Positions 1 through 8,189 of a DNA stretch of 64,000 nt are shown piece after piece (the stretch's first letter is position 1; each line of letters begins with the position of its first letter). Location: assembly GCA_051984675.1 (NCBI GenBank), contig JBPYFK010000045.1, forward strand, positions 1 through 64,000, given 5' to 3'. The notes below the pieces were generated by a model, which saw nothing but the letters and a program-made list of their open reading frames with translations, had not been told where the DNA came from and made no database searches. Source of the stretch: JBPYFK01 sp051984675 (GTDB taxonomy: Bacteria; Actinomycetota; Actinomycetes; Mycobacteriales; Pseudonocardiaceae). The translations under genes were made by a program, and so were the position numbers.

Positions 1-161
1 TCTTCGACCTGCGCCCGGCGGCGATCATCCGCGACCTGGACCTGCTGCGGCCGATCTACGCGCAGACCGCGGCCTACGGCCACTTCGGTCGCGGTGACGT
101 GGACCTGCCGTGGGAACGCACGGACCGCGTCGACGAGCTCAAGCGCGCCGCCAACCTCTGA
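1..161 (+). CDS. metK: S-adenosylmethionine synthetase, C-terminal fragment
   Basis: Only the last 52 codons lie in the window; the gene is open at the left edge and is read from base 3 to a TGA at 159-161. The tail contains the [15 protein letters not shown] and LPWER segments typical of the C-terminus of bacterial MetK, which makes S-adenosylmethionine from ATP and methionine in the cytosol. Having metK just before priA is common in actinomycetes. The N-terminal and central domains, with the ATP- and metal-binding residues, are outside the window, so integrity cannot be judged. Confidence 0.88.
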   Translation, partial: FDLRPAAIIRDLDLLRPIYAQTAAYGHFGRGDVDLPWERTDRVDELKRAANL

Positions 162-230
162 CGACCGTCAGCCTGGGGTTCCGCCCGGGCTCGGGGCCTT
201 GCCGCATGCCGGCAAGGCCCCGTGATTCGC

Positions 231-692
231 TCACGTGCCGGGAAATCCGTGCTGCCGCCAGGCTTCGTACACCGCGACGGCGGCGGAGTTCGCGAGGTTC
301 AGCGACCGCATCCCAGGCACCATGGGCAGGCGTGCCCGTGCGGTGACGAGGTCGGAGTCGAGCACCTCCGGCGGCAGCCCGACCGATTCCGGGCCGAACA
401 GGAGGATGTCGCCGGGCTTGTAGTCGACGGCGGTGTAGAGCTCGTCGGCGGAGGCGGTGAACGCGATCACGCGTGCACGGTCCAGCTGGGTCCAGGCCGT
501 TTCCAGGTCGTCATGCACGTGGAGTGCGAAGCGGTCGCTGTAGTCCACGCCCGCGCGACGCAGCCGCGCGTCATCCACTTCGAACCCCATCGGCCTGATC
601 AGGTGCAGCCCGCAGCCCGCCCCTGCGGCCATGCGCAGGGCGTTTCCGGTGTTGCCCGGGATCTCGGGGTGGTAGAAGACGACGTGAAACAC
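231..692 (-). CDS. trmL: tRNA (cytidine(34)-2'-O)-methyltransferase, SPOUT family
   Basis: A 153-residue protein starting at a GTG (690-692). The open frame extends upstream to 1805, but that part is antisense to priA and looks like no protein, and the family normally starts right at the FHVVFYHPEIPGNTGN segment, so this GTG is chosen. Motifs: NTGN near residue 15, LFGPESVGLP in the middle and MRSLNLANSAAVAVYE at the end, which form the trefoil-knot SAM site of SpoU/TrmH enzymes. The short length without an added N-terminal domain and the NTGN motif fit TrmL, which methylates the ribose at wobble position 34 of tRNA-Leu. It lies tail-to-tail with metK and is divergent from priA. Confidence 0.88.
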   Translation of the reverse strand: MFHVVFYHPEIPGNTGNALRMAAGAGCGLHLIRPMGFEVDDARLRRAGVDYSDRFALHVHDDLETAWTQLDRARVIAFTASADELYTAVDYKPGDILLFGPESVGLPPEVLDSDLVTARARLPMVPGMRSLNLANSAAVAVYEAWRQHGFPGT

Positions 693-905
693 GGGGTTCT
701 CTTTCAGATTCGTCGGCGGCGATACGCGGACCAGCAAGCAGGCCAGCAGTACGAATCGTAGCGACGGCGTGATCCGATCGGGTGACAGCGACGACGGTTC
801 CGTTTGGGTTCCGTACCTGACGGTTCCCTTCCCATGGTGCCGCCGCATCCCCGCGAACGCGGCGGCAGCGCCGGTCGGTCCGGGGACTCTGGTAGAGAAG
901 TGTCC

Positions 906-2936
906 ATGGCGAGTGCGGGAACGTCCTCCAAGAAGGGACGCAAGAAGGCGCAGCGGCAGGCGGCCGCGACGCTTCCGGTGGCCCGCGTCGTCGTGGACAT
1001 GTCGCTCGCGCACCTGGACCGGCCCTTCGACTACCTCATCCCGGACCGGCTGGACGAGGCCGCCGTACCGGGGTGCCGGCTGCGCGTGCGCTTCGCCGGC
1101 CAGCTCGTCGACGGTTTCCTGCTGGAGCGGGTGGAGTCCTCGGACTTCCAGGGCAAGCTGGCGTGGATCGAGCGGGTGGTGTCGTCCGAGCCGGTGCTGA
1201 CCCCGTACCTGCACGACCTCGCCCGAAGTGTCGCGGACCGCTACGGCGGCACGCTGGCGGACGTGCTTCGCCTCGCGATTCCTCCCCGTCACGCCCGTGC
1301 GGAGGCGGAATCCGCGCGGGAACCCGCCCCGGTACCGCCACCGCCGCCCGTCGAGGGATGGGCGCGCTACCAGCACGGCCGGGCGTTGCTGGACGCCGTG
1401 TACGAAGGGAAGCCCGCGCGGGCCGTGTGGCAGGCGCTGCCGGGGGAGGACTGGCCGGACCGGCTGGCCGAAGCGGCCGCCTCCGCCGCCGCTGCCGGCC
1501 GGGGCGCCGTGATCGTCGTCCCGGACTACCGGGACGTCGCGCGGCTGCAGGCCGCCTGCGCCGACCGGGTCGGCGCGCGGGGCGTGGTGGCATTGGAGGC
1601 GGAACTGGGGCCCGCGGAGCGCTACCGCCGATGGCTTGCGGTGTTGCGCGGGGTCGTGCGGGTGGTCGTGGGAACCCGGGCCGCGATGTTCGCGCCGGTG
1701 CGGGACCTCGGGCTCGCCGTGGTGTGGGATGACGGCGACAGCCTGCACTCCGACCAGCGCGCTCCCTACCCGCACGCACGTGACGTCCTGACCCACCGCG
1801 CGCACACGGCCGGTTCCGCGCTGATCGTCGCGGGGTTCGCCCGGACCGCCGAATCCGCGCTGCTGGTCGAGTCCGGCTGGGCGCGGGAAGTCGTCGCGCC
1901 CCGTGCGGAGGTGCGAGCTGCCGCACCGAGGGTCACCGCGATCGGTGAAGACGACACCCAGCTCGCTCGTGACCCCGCCGCTCAGTCGGCGCGGCTACCG
2001 TCGGTGGCGTTCCAGGCCGCGCGGGCCGCTTTGACCGGGGGCGCCCCCGTGCTGGTCCAGGTCCCTCGCCGGGGTTACGTACCCGCGCTGGCCTGCGGCG
2101 ACTGCAGGGAGCGGGCTCAGTGCCGGCACTGCGCCGGCCCGCTGGCGCTGCCCGGGACGTCCCCGGAAGGAGCGCCGAAGCCGGCAGTGTGCCGGTGGTG
2201 CGGGGCGAGCGAAGCCGGGTTCCGGTGCCCGAACTGCGGCTCGCGCCGGTTACGCGCCATCGCGGTCGGGGCCGGTCGTACGGCGGAGGAGCTGGGGCGG
2301 GCCTTCACCGGCGTCCCGGTACGCACGTCCGGTGCGGGTGAGGTGCTTGCCGCCGTGCCGGCGAAGCCGGCGCTGATCGTCGCGACGCCGGGAGCGGAGC
2401 CGGTCGCCGAAGGCGGTTACGGCGCAGCGCTGCTGCTGGACGGGCGAGCGTTGCTCGCCCGGGCCGAGCTGCGCTCGGCGGAGAACGCGCTGCGCCGCTG
2501 GTTCGGCGCAGCGGCGCTGGTGCGGTCGGCCGGCAACGGCGGGCGCGTGGTGGTCATGGCCGATTCGGGGCTGCAGCCGGTGCAGGCGCTGGTCCGGTGG
2601 GACCCCGCGTGGTTCGCGTCGAGGGAGCTGGCCAGCCGAACCGAGCTCGGGTTCCCACCCGCGACCCGCGTCGCGGCCGTCGACGGCTCCCCGAACGCCG
2701 TGATGGACCTGCTGGACGCCGTGGCACTGCCGGGCGGCGGCGAGGTGCTCGGACCGGTGCCGCTGGGTGAGGTCGATGAGGACGGCAACGCCGAGCGTGA
2801 GCGGGCGCTGCTGCGCGTTCCCCGCTCCGAAGGGCGCTCTCTCGCGCGGGCACTGCACGAAGCGCAGGCCGCGCGCATGATGCGACGCGCGACCGAGCCG
2901 GTGCGTGTCCAGCTTGACCCGCTCGAACTGCTGTGA
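906..2936 (+). CDS. priA: PriA-like primosomal protein N', helicase-degenerate
   Basis: 676 residues from ATG 906, which has a GAGAAG ribosome site 5 bases upstream; GTG 900 is an alternative. The N-terminal DNA-binding domain is recognisable (VDMSLAHLDRPFDYLIP, with RVRF further on). The zinc-binding cluster is present around residues 395-455: pairs CGDC, CRHC, CRWC and CPNC. The ATP-binding site is not: where a Walker A GxGKT should lie there is only an alanine-rich stretch before IVVPDYRD, and the DEEH box reads WDDGDS. This matches the known actinobacterial PriA-like family, annotated as 'probable replication restart protein' lacking helicase activity. It probably works as a structural primosome or fork-binding protein. 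Confidence 0.88.
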   Translation: MASAGTSSKKGRKKAQRQAAATLPVARVVVDMSLAHLDRPFDYLIPDRLDEAAVPGCRLRVRFAGQLVDGFLLERVESSDFQGKLAWIERVVSSEPVLTPYLHDLARSVADRYGGTLADVLRLAIPPRHARAEAESAREPAPVPPPPPVEGWARYQHGRALLDAVYEGKPARAVWQALPGEDWPDRLAEAAASAAAAGRGAVIVVPDYRDVARLQAACADRVGARGVVALEAELGPAERYRRWLAVLRGVVRVVVGTRAAMFAPVRDLGLAVVWDDGDSLHSDQRAPYPHARDVLTHRAHTAGSALIVAGFARTAESALLVESGWAREVVAPRAEVRAAAPRVTAIGEDDTQLARDPAAQSARLPSVAFQAARAALTGGAPVLVQVPRRGYVPALACGDCRERAQCRHCAGPLALPGTSPEGAPKPAVCRWCGASEAGFRCPNCGSRRLRAIAVGAGRTAEELGRAFTGVPVRTSGAGEVLAAVPAKPALIVATPGAEPVAEGGYGAALLLDGRALLARAELRSAENALRRWFGAAALVRSAGNGGRVVVMADSGLQPVQALVRWDPAWFASRELASRTELGFPPATRVAAVDGSPNAVMDLLDAVALPGGGEVLGPVPLGEVDEDGNAERERALLRVPRSEGRSLARALHEAQAARMMRRATEPVRVQLDPLELL

Positions 2937-2979
2937 CCCTGTCTCAGTCTGCTGTGACCAGTCTCAGGCGGGTTCGGGC

Positions 2980-3339
2980 TCAGCGGCTGGCCTCGTCACG
3001 GCCGTGCACGTGGGCCGGCGGGTGCGTGGCCTCCACGGCGGTGAACGTTTCCAGGATCTTGTAGGTGTGCCGGGCTCCCTTGGGAACCATCCAGGAGTCG
3101 CCCGGCTCCAGCCGCACCGTCTGCCCTTCGCAGTGCAGCTCAGCCCGCCCGCTGACGACGTAGCCGACGGTCTCGTACTGCCGAACCACCTCCTGCTTCA
3201 CGACGGAGGGCGGCTCCTCCCGCCACAGCCGCATGCTGACGCCGATCCCCTCCGCGAGGTAGAACTGCCCCTGCGGGCCCCGCGGCGAGTGACTACTGTC
3301 GATCTTGACGACGGTGGTGTCGCTGGTGGTCTCACTCAT
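2980..3339 (-). CDS. Small cupin-domain protein
   Basis: A 119-residue single-domain cupin starting at ATG 3339, with an AGGAGG ribosome site 7 bases upstream. The central segment has the double-stranded beta-helix signature: ETVGYVVSGRAELHCEGQT, then LEPGDSWMVPKGARHTYKI. The first cupin motif lacks the usual HxH pair, while PKGARHTY retains the histidine of motif 2, so metal binding may be weak or absent. The C-terminus is histidine-containing (THPPAHVHG). The substrate is unknown; such proteins can be small-molecule sensors or isomerases. It is convergent with priA and lies upstream of the polysaccharide deacetylase on the same strand, 79 bases from it. Confidence 0.72.
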   Translation of the reverse strand: MSETTSDTTVVKIDSSHSPRGPQGQFYLAEGIGVSMRLWREEPPSVVKQEVVRQYETVGYVVSGRAELHCEGQTVRLEPGDSWMVPKGARHTYKILETFTAVEATHPPAHVHGRDEASR

Positions 3340-3418
3340 CGCGCACCTCCTGGCGTGAGACGGGTCTTCAACCCCTCATAGTCCCGCACCAGAGGCGTCC
3401 GCGCTGGCCCCTCTCGGC

Positions 3419-4492
3419 TCAGTACGGGCGCGCCCGGCCCGCGAAGCGGTCGGCCAACCGCACCTGGGTGCCAGCCGGGAAGGTGATGTGGCTCGGGTCG
3501 CCGGCTGAGGTGTAGCGCAGCGACGGGTTGGCGTCCAGTTTGTCCAGCCACGCCGTCGAGCCGTACTCCGCTTCCTGCCCGGTGGGGCCGTCGGACCGGA
3601 TGCGCGGAACTCCGCTCGGGTCGAAGTCGGCGGAGAACGGGGACGGAGCCGGGTTCGAACCGACCAGCAGTGCCGCGTCGTGCTGGTAGGTCGCGCCGTC
3701 CGCGCTACCGGTCAGCGCGAGTTGCTTGTCGTTGGGCTGCACACCGTCCGGCAGCGCCATAGTGCGTACCGGTATCCCGGGGAGCGCGCCGGCGATCATC
3801 TGCTGCTCGTCGGCGAGTTCGTGCTGGGTCCCCTCCGACGTCTGGTCGCCGAGGTTGGCGTGGTCGGCGGTGTGGTTACCGACCTCGAAGCCGTGATCAT
3901 GCAACCAGCGCAGCGCGGTGTGCCCGTCGGGTTCTCCGAAGGCGGGCTTGTTCACGTAGAACGACGCGACCGGTCGAAACCCGGGATGCTTCGCCGCGAC
4001 GTCGAGCAGGATCTGCACGGCGGTGTCCGGTGCCGGATTCCCGTTGGCGTCCAACGAGAATTGGGACGTCAACCCATCGTCGAAGGTGAGCACCACCGGA
4101 TGCGTTCCCGCCGGGATGTCAATGTGGCCGGTGGCGTAGTCCTCGGTCGTGATCGGAACGTAATTCTCCCGTGTCAGCCGCTCCAGTTCCGCACGGAAAT
4201 CCTCCGGCGTGCGCTCGTAGACGCTGCTGGGGTTGCGGGTGATCCCGTGGTACATCAGCACAGGGATCTCCCCAAGTTCGTTCGCCCCAACGGAATTCGG
4301 CGGTGGTGGTGGCGGCGGTGGCGGTGGGATGGCCACGGCTGGCCGCCCCTGCGGCTGTGGTGGCGTCGCACTTTCCGCCTTGTCGTGGGAAGTTCCACAA
4401 CCGGTCATCAGTACCAGTGCCGTTGCTGCGATGAGCCCAGTGGTTCGGCTGATGGGGTAACGGGCGCGAAGGCGATGCTTCAGCAGGGTCAT
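3419..4492 (-). CDS. Polysaccharide deacetylase family lipoprotein
   Basis: 357 residues. The N-terminus has a basic start, a hydrophobic stretch (GLIAATALVLMTGC) and a lipobox ending at the cysteine near residue 32, so it is probably exported and lipid-anchored. A run of ten prolines (about residues 56-65) acts as a spacer. The NodB-like carbohydrate esterase 4 domain follows: VLMYHGI, TFDDG (motif 1 with the catalytic aspartate and the metal-binding aspartate) and GNHTADH (motif 2, H-x3-H). Family members remove N- or O-acetyl groups from cell-wall or extracellular polysaccharide. It is divergent from the glycosyl-hydrolase-like gene at 4619, so the pair may act on the same envelope glycan; the substrate is not known. 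Confidence 0.82.
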   Translation of the reverse strand: MTLLKHRLRARYPISRTTGLIAATALVLMTGCGTSHDKAESATPPQPQGRPAVAIPPPPPPPPPPNSVGANELGEIPVLMYHGITRNPSSVYERTPEDFRAELERLTRENYVPITTEDYATGHIDIPAGTHPVVLTFDDGLTSQFSLDANGNPAPDTAVQILLDVAAKHPGFRPVASFYVNKPAFGEPDGHTALRWLHDHGFEVGNHTADHANLGDQTSEGTQHELADEQQMIAGALPGIPVRTMALPDGVQPNDKQLALTGSADGATYQHDAALLVGSNPAPSPFSADFDPSGVPRIRSDGPTGQEAEYGSTAWLDKLDANPSLRYTSAGDPSHITFPAGTQVRLADRFAGRARPY

Positions 4493-4618
4493 ACCCTCCG
4501 CACTTTACGACGCGTGGGGCGAGATTTGGTTACTCCAAGCCGGTAATTGATCTTGATCGATCTCAGCTGGCAGAGTGGTCACCGGGAGTGTCCTTGGCCC
4601 GCGATCGGGGAGGCCAAC

Positions 4619-6277
4619 GTGGTCGAGTCGGCATCTGGCGACAGCCAGTCAGGTTTACCGGGTCCACGCTCAGCGGGCTCGCGTCTTTTCGGTCTGGTCG
4701 CCGCGCTGAACTGGCGAAATCCATGGGTGAAGGCGTCGGTTCCCGCTGCGGCCGTGATTTTTGTGTGCCTGGGGATCTGGACGCTGAACGCATTGTCCAC
4801 ATCGGATATCCAGGTCGAGGGGCTGCCGGGGCACGCGATCACGCCCGCGACGGCGTCCGGCGGTGTCATCCAGGTGCGCACGGAGCCGGACTCGGACACC
4901 CGCGTGCTCGTCGACGGCAAGCCGGTCGCGGTCCAGCAGAATCGCGACACGCTGCTGGTCCGGCCGCCATGGCTGCCCGACGGTGCTCACGAACTCCGCG
5001 TGTCAGTCCCTTCCGCGATCCCGTTCTTCGGGGATCGCAGTGTCGTCCAACCGTTCACAGTGGACGCAACCCCTCCCGTGCTGCGAACCGAGCCGTCGAT
5101 CCACGTGCAGCGGTTCACCGACCCGGTGACGATCTCCGGCACGGCTGGTGACGCGGCACAGGTCGTCGTGGGAGGACGGCTGGTGAAACCCGACCCCAAG
5201 GGGGCGTTCTCGGCCACCGTGCCGAACCCGCCGGCCACGATCGACGTCGTCGCCACCGACGCGGCCGGCAACCGATCCACGGCCTCCGTCGCGGTGAAGG
5301 CGCTGCACCCACCGACGCGCGGCGTGCACATGACCGGCCTGGCCTGGTCGGCCCCCGAGTTGCGGGAGCCAGTGCTGCAGATGGCGCGGGAAAAGCGGAT
5401 CGACACCGTCGAACTCGACATCAAGGACGAGGACGGCGAGATCCCGTACGACTCCAAGCTGCCCATGCCCAACCAGATCGGCGCGGTCAAGAACTACTAC
5501 AACGCCCGGCAGGTCATCGACCAGTTGCACGGCATGGGCGTGCGTGTGGTGGGACGCCTGGTCGCGTTCCGGGACCCGGCTCTCGGTGGGGCGTCCTGGC
5601 AGTCCGGCCACCCCGAGCGCGTGGTGCAGACGCCGGACGGTGGTCCCTACGGCGGCGGGGGCTACGGCACGGCGTCGTTCACCAACTTCGCCGACCCGGC
5701 GGTGCGTCAGTACAACGTCGACATCGCCACCGAAGCGGCGAGCCTGGGCTTCGACGACATCCTGTACGACTACGTGCGGCGGCCAGACGGTCCCATTGAC
5801 AGCATGCGGTTCCCCGGGCTGACGACCACGCCGGAGCGCGGCATCGCGGACTTTGTCGACCAGACCCGAACCCCGGTTCGCGCGCACGGGGCGTTCCTGG
5901 GCGCGTCGGTGTTCGGGATCTCGTTCACCCGGCCGACGGAGATCGCGCAGGACATCCCCGCGATCGCCGCGCACGCCGACTACGTCGCGCCCATGGTGTA
6001 CCCCTCGCACTGGGGACCCGGGGAATACGGCATCGGGAACCCCAACGACCAGCCGTACGAGATCGTGCGCCGCTCGCTCGTGGACGGCCGCAAGGCCGTC
6101 GAGGGCTCCGACGCGCAGGTCATCCCGTGGTTGCAGGACTTCAGCCTCGGCGCGAACTACGGTCCCGGGGAGGTGGCGGCCCAGATCTCGGCGGCGCGTG
6201 ACGACGGGCTCACGTCGTTCCTGCTCTGGGACCCCAACTGCCGCTACCACGCGGAGGCGCTTCCGAGTGGTGGTTGA
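4619..6277 (+). CDS. Membrane-anchored putative glycoside hydrolase (DUF4015 family)
   Basis: 552 residues from GTG 4619, chosen because GGGGAGG lies 5 bases upstream; the frame is open back to 4547 without a good ribosome site. A single membrane segment (about residues 40-60, PAAAVIFVCLGIWTL) puts the rest outside the cell. Residues about 70-240 look like beta-sandwich repeats (VLVDGKPV, FTVDATPP, ATDAAGNRS). The C-terminal 300 residues match the putative glycosyl hydrolase domain PF13200: VELDIKDEDG, MGVRVVGRLVAFRDP, FDDILYDYVRRPDG, ISFTRP, YVAPMVYPSHW and SFLLWDPN. The acidic residues of DIKDEDG and YDYVR are candidate catalytic positions. The substrate is unknown. Confidence 0.75.
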   Translation: MVESASGDSQSGLPGPRSAGSRLFGLVAALNWRNPWVKASVPAAAVIFVCLGIWTLNALSTSDIQVEGLPGHAITPATASGGVIQVRTEPDSDTRVLVDGKPVAVQQNRDTLLVRPPWLPDGAHELRVSVPSAIPFFGDRSVVQPFTVDATPPVLRTEPSIHVQRFTDPVTISGTAGDAAQVVVGGRLVKPDPKGAFSATVPNPPATIDVVATDAAGNRSTASVAVKALHPPTRGVHMTGLAWSAPELREPVLQMAREKRIDTVELDIKDEDGEIPYDSKLPMPNQIGAVKNYYNARQVIDQLHGMGVRVVGRLVAFRDPALGGASWQSGHPERVVQTPDGGPYGGGGYGTASFTNFADPAVRQYNVDIATEAASLGFDDILYDYVRRPDGPIDSMRFPGLTTTPERGIADFVDQTRTPVRAHGAFLGASVFGISFTRPTEIAQDIPAIAAHADYVAPMVYPSHWGPGEYGIGNPNDQPYEIVRRSLVDGRKAVEGSDAQVIPWLQDFSLGANYGPGEVAAQISAARDDGLTSFLLWDPNCRYHAEALPSGG

Positions 6278-6463
6278 TCTGCCTGGGTAATTGATTGGCG
6301 GAGGGCGGCGCCGGCGCATATCCGCGCGATCACGCTCGAATTTCGCAGATATAACCGAAATGGGGTTGTGATCAAAGAGCTTCGGGTCCTAATGTTCGCC
6401 GTCACAACACCCTTCCCATTCTCCCCAGTGGCAAGGGATAGGCCCAGCGGAAATGGAGGCGAG

Positions 6464-6483
6464 CCGACCGCTTTGCCGGTCGG
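6464..6483 (+). terminator. Perfect 7-bp hairpin upstream of def
   Basis: CCGACCG at 6464-6470 pairs perfectly with CGGTCGG at 6477-6483 around a 6-base loop. There is no U-tract after it. It may end transcripts from the upstream hydrolase gene at 6277 or be a leader structure. Confidence 0.4.
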
Positions 6484-6577
6484 ACACCGGCGTGACGGTT
6501 TCCGGGCGGGCCGTAGCCGTCGCGCCGCCATTCGGGTCGCGATGAAGGGCGGTGGTATGACAGCTGACCGAGGTAGA

Positions 6578-6623
6578 GGTGGCGGTGCCGTCGCCGGGTC
6601 TCAGGGGCGGCGGCACCGCCACC
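6578..6623 (+). promoter_or_regulatory. 13-bp perfect inverted repeat upstream of def
   Basis: GGTGGCGGTGCCG at 6578-6590 is the exact reverse complement of 6611-6623, with a 20-base loop. It lies about 20 bases before the probable -10 element TAGACT (6642) and 78 bases before the def start. It is either a strong terminator insulating def from upstream transcription or a regulatory structure. Confidence 0.5.
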
Positions 6624-6700
6624 CGCATGTCACCCAGGAACTAGACTGGCTGGTCGAGATTCACGTACGACGAGACTGACGAACGACTAGGGGAGCTCGC

Positions 6701-7249
6701 GTGACCGTCCAGCCGATCAGGCTTTTCGGAGATCCGGTGCTGCGGTCCCGCGCGGACGAGGTGGTGGATTTCGACAAGGAGCTGCGCAGCCTGGTACGTG
6801 ACCTCTGGGACACCATGGAGTCGCAGGGCGGAGCGGGGTTGGCCGCTCCCCAGCTCGGCGTGGGCCTGCGGGTGTTCACGTACCACTGCGACGGCTTCGC
6901 CGGTCACCTGGTCAACCCGACCTTCGACGTCGTCGGCGACGACGTGCAGGACGGGGATGAGGGGTGCCTGTCGATCCCGGGGATGTCCTGGAACTGCCGG
7001 CGCTACCTCAACGTCATCGCCAAGGGCTGGAACCTGCACGGGGAACCGGTCGAGGTGGAGGGGACGCGCCTGCTGGCTCGCTGCCTCCAGCACGAGATCG
7101 ATCACCTCGACGGGGTGCTGTTCGTCGACCGGCTGGACGAGGCCACCCGCAAGCGCGCGTTGGCCGAGATCCGGCAGTCGGACTGGTTCAACGGCCACAC
7201 TCCGGTGGTCAAGGAAGACCCGCACTCCCTGTTCAGAAGGGGCCGTTGA
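6701..7249 (+). CDS. def: Peptide deformylase
   Basis: 182 residues from GTG 6701 with GGGGAG 5 bases upstream. All three deformylase motifs are intact: GAGLAAPQ (motif 1, residues 44-51), EGCLS (motif 2, 87-91, with the metal-binding cysteine) and HEIDHLDG (motif 3, 131-138, with both zinc/iron histidines and the catalytic glutamate). It removes the formyl group from new N-terminal methionines. It sits one base from fmt, which adds that formyl group to initiator tRNA, so the two opposing steps are probably co-transcribed. Confidence 0.96.
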   Translation: MTVQPIRLFGDPVLRSRADEVVDFDKELRSLVRDLWDTMESQGGAGLAAPQLGVGLRVFTYHCDGFAGHLVNPTFDVVGDDVQDGDEGCLSIPGMSWNCRRYLNVIAKGWNLHGEPVEVEGTRLLARCLQHEIDHLDGVLFVDRLDEATRKRALAEIRQSDWFNGHTPVVKEDPHSLFRRGR

Positions 7250-7250
7250 G

Positions 7251-8189
7251 GTGCGTGTGGTGTTCGCGGGCACACCGCAGCCCGCTGTGCCGGCACTGCG
7301 GGCGCTGATCGCCTCACCGCGTCACGACGTCGTCGCCGTGATCACCCGCCCGGATGCCCCGTCGGGGCGCGGGCGCAAGCTTGTGCGCTCGCCGGTGGGG
7401 GCGGTGGCTGACGAGCACGGCCTGGAGGTCCTGACCCCGCAGCGCGTGTCCGACCCGGCGTTCCTGTCCCGGCTGCGCGAACTCGCGCCGGACGCCTGCC
7501 CGGTCGTGGCCTACGGGGCGTTGCTCCGCGAGGAGACGCTGGCCGTGCCCGAGCACGGGTGGATCAACCTGCACTTCTCCGTGCTGCCGGCCTGGCGCGG
7601 AGCCGCGCCGGTGCAGGCGGCCATCCGGCACGGCGACGAGATCACCGGTGCGAGCACCTTCCGCATCGTGCGGGAGCTGGATGCGGGGCCGGTGTACGGG
7701 GTGGTGACGGAGTCCATCCGGCCCACCGACACCGCCGGCGACCTGCTGGATCGGCTCGCGGTATCGGGTGCTGACCTGCTGGTGGCGACGTTGGACGGGA
7801 TCGAGGACGGCACGGTCCAAGCGCGGGAGCAGCCCGCCGACGGCGCCAGCTACGCGGCGAAGGTCACCGTTGAGGACGCCAAGGTGGACTTCGGCGAGCC
7901 GGCGTTGGCCGTGGACCGGCTGATCCGGTCGGTGACCCCGGAGCCAGGGGCATGGGCGGAGTATCAGGGCGCGCGGATCAAACTCGGCCCGGTGTCTGTT
8001 GTGGACCCTGGTGTGGAGGACGACGCGTTGCCACCCGGAGAGCTGCGCATCGAGCGGAAGCGCGTGCTCGTGGGTACCGCGACGAATCCGGTGCGGTTGG
8101 GCGAAGTGCAGGCTCCCGGCAAGAAGCGGATGCCGGCGACGGACTGGGCACGGGGTGCCCGCATCGAGCAAGGAGAGCGGCTGCGGTGA
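7251..8189 (+). CDS. fmt: Methionyl-tRNA formyltransferase
   Basis: 312 residues from GTG 7251, one base after the def stop; this start gives the normal N-terminus (RVVFAGTP). Motifs: [29 protein letters not shown] (with the conserved histidine and the SLLP-like SVLP signature) and [19 protein letters not shown]. The C-terminal OB-like domain (about 205-312) carries [13 protein letters not shown]. It formylates initiator Met-tRNA using 10-formyltetrahydrofolate. Its 3' end overlaps the start of rsmB by four bases (GTGA), indicating translational coupling. Confidence 0.96.
   Translation: MRVVFAGTPQPAVPALRALIASPRHDVVAVITRPDAPSGRGRKLVRSPVGAVADEHGLEVLTPQRVSDPAFLSRLRELAPDACPVVAYGALLREETLAVPEHGWINLHFSVLPAWRGAAPVQAAIRHGDEITGASTFRIVRELDAGPVYGVVTESIRPTDTAGDLLDRLAVSGADLLVATLDGIEDGTVQAREQPADGASYAAKVTVEDAKVDFGEPALAVDRLIRSVTPEPGAWAEYQGARIKLGPVSVVDPGVEDDALPPGELRIERKRVLVGTATNPVRLGEVQAPGKKRMPATDWARGARIEQGERLR

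Larger units (their letters stand above)
6278..6700. other. Long non-coding leader region upstream of def
   Basis: 423 bases with no convincing gene. A 103-codon frame (6368-6679) is possible but has no ribosome site and no recognisable family, so I do not call it. The stretch holds two perfect stem-loops (listed separately) and a likely -10 element TAGACT at 6642-6647, which would give def a transcript start near 6654. Around 6330-6400 it is locally richer in A and T than its neighbours (CGAATTTCG, GATATAACC), consistent with a second, upstream promoter. Confidence 0.5.

Noticed and set aside
231..1805. Apparent fusion of TrmL with a 370-residue N-terminal extension
   Set aside because: The extension is antisense to priA and shows no domain; TrmL starts naturally at GTG 692.
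6368..6679. Possible 103-residue gene upstream of def
   Set aside because: No ribosome site, no family resemblance, low-complexity glycine/arginine composition, and it spans a strong hairpin.
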